Shown: piece after piece, positions 1 to 7,036 of the stretch
How the letters are laid out: every line of letters starts with the position of its first letter
Numbering within the stretch: position 1 is the first letter of the stretch
NCBI GenBank assembly: GCA_007127595.1
Contig: SKZA01000189.1
Coordinates: 1-7,036, forward strand
Length of the DNA: 7,036 nucleotides
Direction of reading: 5' to 3'
From: Kiritimatiellia bacterium
Lineage (GTDB): Bacteria; Verrucomicrobiota; Kiritimatiellia; SLAD01
Notes under the pieces: generated by a model
Told to the model about the DNA's origin: nothing
Databases searched by the model: none
The model's input: only the letters and a program-made list of their open reading frames with translations
Position numbers and translations under genes: made by a program

Positions 1-3000
1 GGGTATCCCGCATTCAGTCCAGCCACATCTTCCGACCACACGTCGACGAAGTCCCAATCCAAGTAGGTCGTTTCGGTATCGTGCGGATAGGTCATCGCTT
101 CGGTTGTTCTCCCGGCACCGCGCGCGCTTTCCGCCTGACCGGAGGCGTCGGTGTCCCAATAGCTTTCATCCACTTCCCCGCGACTAAACGAACCCAGTAA
201 ACCGCCGATACTCCCACCGGTTCCCGGGACGCCGCCCGCGCTATATACGCGATACATGTAACCAAAATTCCCGGTACCACCGCCGTTGACCCCGACCGCG
301 CCGCCCACCGTTGCGTCGCCGTGCACCGCCATGCGACTGTAGCTGTCGGTTAGCGTGGCGTTTTGCAGGCTCCCGACCAGCCCCCCGACGGTTCCGACAC
401 CCTCGACGCGGCCCTTGCTGAAGCTGAATTGGATATGGGCTGAACCGATCGCGCGGCCAACCAGACCGCCCGCCATGGTGCCTTTGGCATCCACTATCCC
501 TTGCATGGAAGTGTACTGCACTGTTCCGCCGGAAAGTTGTCCAACCAGTCCTCCGGCCTCATTGCCTTGACCACCGATAATGCCGGTAACGCGCACCTGT
601 TCCAATTCGTTGCCGGAGATCGCACGTCCGGCCAAGCCGCCCACGGAAGCATTGCCATATACGTGGGCCTGATCCAGCGTCACATGGCTCACGCGCGCGC
701 CGGAGAGAACCCCGAACAGGCCCTGATCGTTATCGTTCGGCCGCGTAACAACCAGATGGTGAATGGTGTGGCCCGCTCCATCAAATGAGCCGGTGAAAGG
801 ATCGCTGCTGCCGCCCACCGGTTCCCAACCCCGGCCTGCATTCCATATCACCGAGGCCGACAGGTCGATATCGCCGGCCAGGCGATAGTGCGCGGCCAGA
901 TCCTGTCGCACTGCGTTCAGCTCATCGGCGTCGGTGATGAGATACGGCTCGGCTTCCGTGCCCTCGCCGTCGAGATCGCCCAGATTGACGTCCGCAGGCT
1001 GCGCATAGCCGCTCAAATCCTGGAAGACCGGATAATCATTGCCTTCGTCGATGGCCCAGAGCGTGACAAAGTTATGCAGGCGGTACGTGGCGGCCTGTTG
1101 CATCTCCACCGTGGTGTATCCGGCGCCCCGCGCACTTGCGGGTTGACCGGAGACGTCCACGTCCCAGTAACTTTCATGGACCGATCCGCGGCTGAATGAT
1201 CCGAGCAACCCACCGACATTCGAGCCGGCGCCGGATACGGCGCCTGCGCTATAGACGCGATACATGTAACCGAAATTCCCGGTACCACCGCCGTTGACCC
1301 CGACCGCGCCGCCTACGGTTGAGTTGCCGTGCACCGCCATGCGGCTGTAGCTGTCGGCCAGTGTCGCGTTTTGAAGATTGCCGACCAGGCCGCCTATGGT
1401 GTTCCCTCCATAAAGGACTCCCGTCGTGTGACAGGACTGGATATTGGCCGCGCCGACCGCCGAGGCCACCAGGCCGCCCACAATGTTCTCCTTGGCATCC
1501 ACGGTCCCATGCATGGATGCACGATGGATGGAGCCGCCGGAGAGTTGACCGACCAATCCCCCCGTATGGTTGCCATGACTTTGAATCGTTCCTTGAATGC
1601 GAACATCCTCTATTGCGCTACCCGCAAAGGCCTGACCCGCAAGCCCGCCGACCGAGGCGTTGCCGGACACATGCAGATTGGCCAGCGTCAGCGCGGATAC
1701 CTGCGCACCGGACACATACCCGAATAAACCCATCCTATCCGTGAGCGGCCGGTTCACGGTGAGATTGGAGATGACGTAGCCGCCGCCGTCGAAGGTTCCG
1801 CGAAAACTTTCCTCGCCGGCATCCGGCCCGACCGGCGACCACCCCTGTCCCGCGTCCCACGCGACCGTGGCCGAGGCGTCGATATCGTTTGCCAGACGGA
1901 AGTGGTTGGTCAGGCCGAGACGCATGGCGTTCAATTCGTCCAACGTCGTGATGATGTACGGATCTTCCGCTGTGCCGGTACCGTCCAACCCATCGAGCGT
2001 CATGACCGCCGGAGGCGCTTGGGCCGACAAATCATGGAATTCCGGATACGCGTTTCCTTCGTCGATTTGCCAAAGCGAATAGAAATTGTACGCGGCAAAC
2101 GTGGCCTGTTGCCGCATTTCTTCCGTTGTCTGGCCCATGCCGCGCGCGCTGATGGCTTGTCCGGATGTATTCGTATCCCAATAGCTATCCGCTTCGATAT
2201 TGTGGCTGGCCACATTCACGCCTCCGACCAGCCCGCTAACCGCAGTGGTTCCGTTGACCGGTCCGGTGCTGAATGAGCGGAAGAGCCGCACGCGGCTGGC
2301 CCCGGCGGAAGCGCCCATATAGCCGATCAGTCCGCCCGCATTCGACCCGCCCTCGACGGCGGCATGGCTGTAGCAGTCGGTTACCAAGGCGGCAAACAAA
2401 CGACCGGCCAGGCCGCCCACTTGATTTTCGCCCAACACGTCGCCCCATGACCGGCTATGATGTATAGCGACCTGTCCCGCCGTTCTTCCGAGCAATCCAC
2501 CCACGTAGGTATCGCCCGACACCCGAACATCCGACTCGCAGGCGTGTATGTTCCCTCCGACCACGTAGGCAACCATACCGCCAACATCGTTCACTCCGCT
2601 CACCTCACCTTCTACCCGTACGAATTCCATACGTGTGGCGTTCGCCTCGGCGACCAGGATGGCCGTATAGTCGTCGCCCTGTATCTCTGCGTTCAGCATG
2701 TTCACATGGTGCACGATCGCATTCTGTGTGTAGGCAAACAGCGCCTGATAGGTTGTGGCCGGGCGGTTGATGGCGAGATGTTGGATGGCGAACCCGTCGC
2801 CGTCCAGGCTGCCCGAGAAACGCGCCCCGCTGGTACCCACCGGCGTCCAGCCCCGCCCCATGTCCCAGGCCACTGTGGCGGTGGCGTCAATGTGAGCCCC
2901 CAACCGGTAATGCGCGGTGACATCCTGCCGGATCGCGTTCAGGTGGTCGAGGGTCAGGATGATGTACGGGTTCTCCGCCGTGCCGTCGCCTTCCAATTCG

Positions 3001-6000
3001 GAAAGGTCCACGGTGAGCGGTTGCGGATGGGCCGCCATGTCCTGCAGTTCGGGATACGCGTTGCCTTCGTCGATCATCCAACGCGTGGTGAAGTTGAATC
3101 CCGGATAACCCGCTTCCGATTGCATCGTCGCCGTGTCCTGACCGACTCCGCGCACGCTGTTGGTCTGGCCCGAAGCATCCGTATCCCAATAGCTGTCGAA
3201 CACCATGTTGTTGCCGACGCTATTAACCGCGCCAACCAAGCCACCCACCGCGCTGGAACCGGTAACCGGTCCCGTACTGAAAGAACGATAGACGCGCGCG
3301 CGGGTTCCGCTGGCGGTCGTCGCGCCCATGTAGCCGATCAGCCCGCCGACATTCGATGTGCCTTCAACGGTGGCATGACTGTAGCAGGCGGACATCGTGG
3401 CGGTGATGAAATGGCCGATCAAGCCGCCGACCTGATTTTCCCCCGTCACCTCGCCCGCCGAGCGGGAATGATAGATCGTCAGGCCGCCCGCCGTGCGGCC
3501 GATCAAACCGCCGACATACGTGCCGCCCGTGACCGACACATCCGTTTCACAGGCATGAACCGTTCCGCCGGACACATAGCCCGCGAGCCCGCCGACGTCA
3601 TTGCCGCCCTGAATAATCCCTTGCACGCGGATAAACTCCAGCACGCAACTCGATTGTGCGTACCCGACCAGTCCGCCCGTGTAGGTTCCGCCTTCGAGAT
3701 AGACCTCGGCTATTTCAATGTTACGGATCTCCGTACCTGACGCGAAGGCGGTCAGCGCCGCCGAATACATTCCCCCGAGGACATAGGGGCGGGAGATCGT
3801 GAGATTCTCCAGGCGCGCGTTTTCCGCGTAACCGAACAGGGCCTGATACGTCGTGCCGGGACGCGCGATGGTCAGATTGCTGATCGTGTGTCCCGCTCCA
3901 TCGAGCGAACCGGTAAACTTAGTGGCGGAGCTGCCGACCGGCGTCCACCCGCGCGCCATGTCCCAGAACACCGTCGCCGCCATATCGACATCGTTGGTGA
4001 GACGGTAGTGGGCCGACAGGTCGAGGCGCATGGCGTTCAGCTCATGCACGTTGCCGATCAGGTAAGGATCTTCGATCGTTCCCGAACCGGTCAGATCGTC
4101 CAGGGCAAGCGGTTGGGGATCCTGTCGCTCGGTCATATCCTGGAATGTCGGGTATTCGTCTTCCTCGATTTGCCAGCACGAGTAGAAGTTCCACCCGACA
4201 TACGATTCCTGGTCCTGCATTTCCGCCGTGGTCAATCCCGTCTGCCCCACGCCGTTGCCGCTGGTCGCCTGTCCCGAGGCTTCCAGATCCCAGTAGCTTT
4301 CATGCGCCCCGCCGAAGCCGAGCAAGCCGCCGACATTCGATACGCCTCCGGTCACCGATGCTGCGGAATAGGACCATTGCACGAACGTGCCCGAGCCATA
4401 ACCGGCAAGGCCGCCAACATCCTGTTCCCCCGCCACTTGTCCCTGCGCATAGCTATACCTGATGAAGGTGGACGAGCCCATGAATCCCACCAAGGCGCCC
4501 ACGTAGCGGTTGCCCGTCACATTCGCGTTCTCCAGACCCAGCAACACGACTTCGCCGCCGCTGATGTATCCGAACAAGCCCTGATAATCGCTTGCCGGAC
4601 GGTTGATGGTGAGATTGCTGATCACATGCCCGCGACCATTGAGCCGTCCGCTGAAAGAGTCATTGAACGAAAAGCCTATCGGCTCCCACCCCGCGCCGTC
4701 GGTCCACGGGGACACACCGAGATCAATATCGTCTACCAAGGCGAAATGCTTGCCGCTGTGCGCCGACCCCAGATAGTTGCGGATGCGGTCCAATTGTACG
4801 GCGTTGCCGATCAGCAGTGGGTCATCCGCCGTGCCGGCACCGCCGGCAAATTCGAGGATGGCGGCCACCGGCGCACCGACGTTATCCTCGACATCGCGCA
4901 CGGTTACCTCGAATTGGTACCAGTGATTGTCGTCACCCTCAACGAGCGTGTACGTCTGGTTCGTCGCGTCCGCGATTTCGACGAAAGGCCCGGCCTGATC
5001 ATCCGCGCGCAGCCAGCGAAACGTCGTCGCGCCTTCCGGATCGCCCGCGCTGTTGGGGTGATAGGTGTAGTGCCCGGTCAACGTCTCGCCCACGCTGTCG
5101 GTTCCGGTGACGAACACGTCCGACGCGAATGGGATCGGCAGATCAACGTGAGGGATATCGTTCGTGCCCTGCCATTGCAGGTAGGGATAGGTGTATTCGC
5201 CCTCATGTCCAATGGACCAGATCGTGTCGAAATTCCAATCCTCAAAAGTGACCTGTTGGATCATCTCCGCCGTGGAGCGGCCGAAAGCCAGCGCGTCCTC
5301 GACGCCGGAGGTCTGATTGTCGTAGTAGCCCCGCGAGATGCCGGGCAGGGAATAGCCGGATGTGGCGCTACGGCTGCCAAGCAGGGCGTTGGCGAATGTC
5401 GTTCCCGATACCTCGCCTACGTTGTAGCAAATGGAGATCGCGTTGGCGCCAGGGCCCCAAATACTTCGGTGCACGCTCCCCAAAATTCCGCCCACGGAAC
5501 CGGAGCCTGTGACCGTGCCCCGATTGTACGAATAGGAAACCGGTTGTGCATGAGAAGAGCCTACAATTCCGCCGACACCGCCGACACCCGTCACGTCGCC
5601 CAGATTGTAGCAGTACGAAGCCCCGGCGCCGCTGCCCATCCCCGAATAACTGATACGACCGACGACACCGCCGACCGAGTTGCTTGTGCCCGTGACGGTT
5701 CCATAGTTAATTGAATAGCTGATAGCGCTGTCCGATACCGAACCGAACACGCCGCCCACGGTTTGATTGCCCTCAACGGTCGCATAATTCACATTGTCAT
5801 TTCCTCGGCCTCTTAGCCCCGCCATACCCCCCACCGTATTCCGGCCTCTCACGCTGCCCTGCATGACCGACCTGCGAACGGTAAAGGAGTTATATGAACC
5901 GGGCTCATTTCCGCCAACCAGTCCCCCCACAAAGTCCATGCCTTCCACATCCGCGTTCGCCGACGAATCGCTCACCGTTCCGCGCAGCACACCAAACAGT

Positions 6001-7036
6001 CCGCCAATGCGATTCCCCATCCCCGTAATCGAGCCGGTCACATGGCAATTGATCGTTTCCGCCGTTGATTCATTAAACCCGGCCACGGCGCCGACCGCAT
6101 TGCTGCCGAGCACGGACACGTCCGTCAGCGTGAGGTAGCGAATCCAGCCCGGACTGTTGACATAACCGAACAGCCCCACGTGATCTTCGTCCGGCCGGTC
6201 CATGGTCAGATTCTGGATCACGTTCGAGCCGCCGTGATACGTGCCGGTAAACGGCTCCGCCTGCGTCCCGATAGGAAGCCAATTCACGTACGTCTCCAGA
6301 TCCAGCGCAGCGACCTGCAGAAAGGCGCTACCAAGATGGTCGCGCACCCCGTTCAGTTGGTATTCGTGCTCGATACGGAACGGATCGGCGGGCGTTTCCG
6401 CGCCGTCCATGAAGTTGAGCGTGACGCGGTGCGTATGACTGGTTACCCCGGCCGTGTCGCGAACAATGACCTCGAATTGATACCAACGGTGTTCCCCGCC
6501 ACTTTCAACCTCGAAGGTGTTATTGGTCGCATCGGCTATTTCCACATACGGCCCCGCCGGCCCGTCCGCGCGTAGCCATTGAAACCATGCGACATCCTCG
6601 GGATACCCGTCGCTGCTGGGATAATAGGTGTAGCTGCCTGTAAGCGTTTCGCCGAGCAGTGCGATTCCATCAATCGCAAGATCGGCGGCAAACGGAACCA
6701 ATACGTCGGCCATCGGTAATGCGGCGGGCGCCTGCCCCTGGAAATAGGAATAGGTGTAGTCCCCTTCATGGCCAATCGCCCATAACGTATCAAAATCCCA
6801 ATCCACGTAGGTGCTTTGCAGAACCATTTCTGATGTCAGCCTGCCCGCCGCGCCGGGCTCGCCATCGCTGGTCGCCTGTAACGAGGTCTCCGTGTCCCAA
6901 TAGGAATCCGTCACCTCGGCGCCCGAGGATACGTCGCCGATCAACCCGCCCACGTTGCTGCCGGTGCCCGCGACTTCACCATAACTATAGGACCGAATCA
7001 CCGCCCCGCCCGACACCGCCCCCACTAGGCCGCCGA
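1..7036 (-). CDS. giant multi-modular GLUG-repeat surface/secreted protein, partial at both ends
   Basis: The minus-strand frame whose codons end at bases 7034, 7031 and so on runs to base 3 with no stop: 2,344 codons, missing both the start and the stop. Residue numbers in this annotation count the codon at 7034-7032 as residue 1. The protein holds about 36 GLUG motifs (VGGLVG, VGGLIG, IGGLLG and variants) in seven modules, with two Ig-like domains at residues 109-211 and 628-727. Six exit motifs read SYWD (residues 44, 913, 1281, 1617, 1955, 2291) and one reads GYYDN (569). GLUG repeats are known from surface and secreted bacterial proteins, including the N-terminal region of streptococcal IgA metalloproteases; they are not catalytic. 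No protease zinc motif, glycosidase signature, membrane segment or sorting signal is visible. Composition is Gly/Ala/Val/Thr/Ser-rich and acidic, with 5 Lys and about 10 Cys. A role in adhesion or as a cell-envelope stalk is inference. The coding call is very secure; the function is not known. Confidence 0.95.
3..980 (-). repeat. GLUG module M7, type B, second of a pair, cut by the window edge
   Basis: Residues 2019-2344. Entry: GDLDGEGTEAEPYLI, LNAVRQDLAAHYRLAGDIDL, GWEPVG, FTGSFDGAGHTIHHL and GLFGVLSGA. Rungs: VGGLAG, AGGLVG twice, VGGLVG, VGGAVG and IGGLLG. Exit: ESYWDTDASGQAES (SYWD at 153-164). The tail differs from every other module: TTEAMTYPHDTETTYLDWDF, then VWSEDVAGLNAGYP at the window edge, in place of IDEGNxYPxFQDL. 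In GLUG proteins I know of, a tail of the form NxGYPYL commonly closes a repeat region, so the C-terminal end may be near, though this is inference. Confidence 0.9.
234..371 (-). repeat. high-identity direct repeat, copy in M7 (partner 1242-1379)
   Basis: Forty-six codons from SLQNATLTDSYSRMAVHG through GVNGGGTGNFGYMYRVYSAG. Counted by eye against 1242-1379, there are about 15 mismatches in 138 bp and 4 amino-acid differences. A run of 41 bp (265-305 versus 1273-1313) is identical, including third codon positions. The flanking parts of the two modules are visibly less similar. Confidence 0.88.
1014..1997 (-). repeat. GLUG module M6, type B, first of a pair
   Basis: Residues 1680-2007. Entry: LDGLDGTGTAEDPYII, LNAMRLGLTNHFRLANDID, GWSPVG, FRGTFDGGGYVISNLTVNRP and GLFGYVSGA. 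Rungs: VGGLAG, TGGLVG, VGGLVA, IGGLVG, VGGAVG and VGGLLG. Unlike the type A modules it has the string QLSGGSIHRASM and a rung with GVNGGGTGNFGYMYRVYSAG. Exit: ESYWDVDVSGQPAS (SYWD at 1161-1172). Tail: WAIDEGNDYPVFQDL. It is paired with M7, which shares all these marks at a constant 1008-bp offset over its second half. Confidence 0.92.
1242..1379 (-). repeat. high-identity direct repeat, copy in M6 (partner 234-371)
   Basis: Partner of the segment at 234-371, offset by exactly 1008 bp (336 codons) in the same orientation and frame. It encodes NLQNATLADSYSRMAVHG through GYMYRVYSAG. The offset equals the distance between the SYWD motifs of M6 and M7, so there is no net indel between this segment and the exit motif. 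Confidence 0.88.
2028..3008 (-). repeat. GLUG module M5, type A, second of a pair
   Basis: Residues 1343-1669. Entry: LSELEGDGTAENPYII, LNAIRQDVTAHYRL, GWTPVG, FSGSLDGDGFAIQHLAINRP and YQALFAYTQNA. The first rung has decayed (TAILVA where M4 has TGGLVG). The others are VGGMVA, VGGLLG, VGGLAG, AGGLIG and VSGLVG. HACESD (2529-2546) matches HACETD of M4 at an offset of 1011 bp; the exit SYWD (2175-2186) is 1008 bp from that of M4. One codon is lost relative to M4 between GYMGA and RSFSTG. Tail: WQIDEGNAYPEFHDL. Rung consensus is weaker than in M4. Confidence 0.92.
3036..4112 (-). repeat. GLUG module M4, type A, first of a pair
   Basis: Residues 975-1333. Entry: LTGSGTIEDPYLI, LNAMRLDLSAHYRLTNDVD, GWTPVG, FTGSLDGAGHTISNLTIARP and YQALFGYAENA. 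Six rungs follow: TGGLVG, VGGLAG, VGGLIG three times, and VGGLVG. A conserved HACETD sits in the second interval (3540-3557). The exit is DSYWDTDASGQTNS (SYWD at 3183-3194), and the tail WMIDEGNAYPELQDM. The next module, M5, matches almost every landmark, including GYMGA, RSFSTGPV and ENQVGGL, so the two arose by duplication. Confidence 0.92.
4134..4853 (-). repeat. GLUG module M3, short form
   Basis: Residues 728-967, about 240 residues, the shortest complete module. Entry: GTADDPLLIGN, LDRIRNYL, LVDDIDLG, GWEPIG, FSGRLNGRGHVISNLTINRP and GLFGYISGG. Only three rungs follow (VGALVG, VGGLAG, VGGLLG), then ESYWDLEASGQATS (SYWD at 4287-4298), LTTAEMQDQ and the tail WQIEEDEYPTFQDM. It has the basic module plan without the extra rungs seen in M4-M7, and may represent the minimal fold unit. 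Confidence 0.9.
4854..5153 (-). other. Ig-like beta-sandwich domain 2
   Basis: About residues 628-727. Landmarks: PFASDVFVTG, GETLTGHYTYHP, GDPEGATTFRWLRADD (WLRAD at 5001-5015), GPFVEIADATNQTYTL, WYQFEVTVRDVEDN and VAAILEFAGG. It is a paralogue of Ig-like 1, sharing PFA.D, GETLTG.YTY.P, WLRAD, GP.VEIADATN.T and WYQFEV.VRD. It is followed without a linker by the M3 entry segment (GTADDPLLI). M3 to M7 are joined by short linkers instead, so this is the last Ig-like spacer in the visible part. Confidence 0.82.
5166..6401 (-). repeat. GLUG module M2, longest, with CYN-type rungs
   Basis: Residues 212-623, about 412 residues, the longest module. The entry segment is diverged: PADPFRIEHEYQLNGVRDHL, then WLPIG, EPFTGTYHGG and NLTMDRP. 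Eight GLUG-like rungs follow: VGAVAG, IGGLFG, VGGLVG, VGGMAG, VGGVFG, VGGVVG, VGGIVG and VGGILG. The later rungs carry the sub-pattern CYNxGxVTGxGSVGGIxG (YCYNLGDVTG, YSYNRGTVTG, ICYNVGEVSG), absent from M3 to M7. The exit motif is GYYDNQTSG (residues 569-577, bases 5316-5330) rather than SYWD, and the rung before it (TTFANALLG) is degenerate. The tail is WSIGHEGEYTYPYLQWQG. M2 therefore seems to have a different origin from the M4-M7 family. Confidence 0.88.
6402..6710 (-). other. Ig-like beta-sandwich domain 1
   Basis: About residues 109-211. Landmarks in order: PFAAD, GETLTGSYTYYP, PEDVAWFQWLRAD (WLRAD at 6564-6578), GPYVEIADATNNTF and WYQFEVIVRDTAG. The pattern ETLTGxYTY...WLRAD...IADATN...FEV.VRD matches bacterial Ig-like or fibronectin-like domains often seen as spacers in large extracellular proteins. 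It aligns along its length with Ig-like 2 (5153-4854), so the two are paralogous. It lies directly between the M1 tail and the M2 entry segment and could act as a rigid spacer. The exact domain family would need a profile search. Confidence 0.8.
6735..7034 (-). repeat. GLUG module M1, C-terminal part only
   Basis: Residues 1-100. The window opens inside a GLUG rung (GLVGAVSGGAV), followed by SYSYGEVAGTGSNVGGLIG, the exit motif SYWDTETS (residues 44-51) and a tail with LTSEM and WAIGHEGDYTYSYFQG. The entry segment and earlier rungs lie beyond base 7036. The tail reads GHEGDYTYSYFQ where M4 to M6 have IDEGNxYPxFQDL. It shares this GHEG variant only with M2, and both are followed by an Ig-like domain, so tail type and following domain appear to travel together. 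Confidence 0.88.

Noticed and set aside
92..280. Short minus-strand open frames in other registers (for example 92-280, 1013-1288, 2887-3189, 6536-6793)
   Set aside because: They overlap the long frame out of register; similarity between the products at 92-280 and 1013-1288 simply reflects the M6/M7 repeat read in the wrong frame.
2457..3740. 427-codon plus-strand open frame
   Set aside because: Same antisense register and cause; it stops opposite a TCA serine codon at 3738-3740. Repeated ADQAAD/ADQTAD-like strings in it are only the complement of GGL(V/I)G codons.
3888..5714. 608-codon plus-strand open frame
   Set aside because: It is in exact antisense register with the minus-strand gene (codon complements codon). 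In that register a stop appears only where the real gene uses TTA, CTA or TCA, which are rare in this GC-rich sequence; it ends at base 5714 on such a TCA codon. Its translation is a scrambled R/A/H-rich sequence with no recognisable domain, while the minus frame shows ordered GLUG modules throughout.
4842..6710. The Ig-like domains as catalytic or carbohydrate-binding domains
   Set aside because: No catalytic motif or family-specific binding signature is visible; the conserved residues are those of a generic beta-sandwich core.
1..7036. CRISPR-like or tandem DNA repeat array suggested by recurring gaccaggccgccc strings
   Set aside because: The recurring strings are GGCGGCCTGGTC codons of the GLUG motif on the opposite strand. 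Their spacing is irregular, they vary at third positions, and they stay in reading frame, so they are protein repeats.
1..7036. Promoter, ribosome binding site, terminator, tRNA or other RNA gene
   Set aside because: There is no intergenic space; every base lies in the coding frame and no cloverleaf or terminator hairpin with a T-run stood out on either strand.

Overview
The window lies entirely inside one protein-coding gene read on the minus strand. I translated the reverse complement from base 7034 down to base 3 and found 2,344 consecutive sense codons with no stop. The gene is therefore open at both ends, and neither its true start nor its true end is present. A gene call that requires both a start and a stop inside the window would miss it and report only short shadow frames.

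The product is a giant, repetitive, probably extracellular or cell-surface protein of the GLUG-repeat class. About 36 copies of the (V/I/T/A)GG-L-x-G signature can be counted by eye. They sit in seven larger modules, M1 to M7 from N- to C-terminal side, which is from high to low coordinate. A typical module has four parts: an entry segment (GTxxxPYxI, then a short helix-like LNAxRxxL, HYRLxxDID, WxPVG, FxGxxDGxGHxI and NLTxxRP); a run of GLUG rungs; a SYWD...SGQ exit segment; and a TTxEM...WxIDEGxxYPxxQDL tail. By analogy with known repeat proteins, each module is probably a short beta-solenoid, so the whole would be beads on a string. Two Ig-like beta-sandwich domains follow M1 and M2 and are absent after M3.

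Layout on the + coordinate: M1, C-terminal part only (7034-6735); Ig-like 1 (6710-6402); M2 with eight GLUG rungs (6401-5166); Ig-like 2 (5153-4854); short M3 (4853-4134); M4 (4112-3036) and M5 (3008-2028), a related pair; M6 (1997-1014) and M7 (980-3), a second related pair. The exit motifs of M4 to M7 are spaced 1008, 1014 and 1008 bp apart, which points to stepwise in-frame duplication of an approximately 336-codon unit.

The DNA is GC-rich. Long multi-module GLUG proteins of this style are frequent in environmental bacteria such as the Planctomycetes-Verrucomicrobia-Lentisphaerae-Kiritimatiellota group, but also occur in Bacteroidetes and Firmicutes, so the host assignment is only a weak inference. 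The translated product is extremely poor in lysine (5 of 2,344 residues). I see no RNA gene, promoter, terminator, CRISPR array, insertion sequence or intergenic space. The long plus-strand open frames are antisense artefacts.
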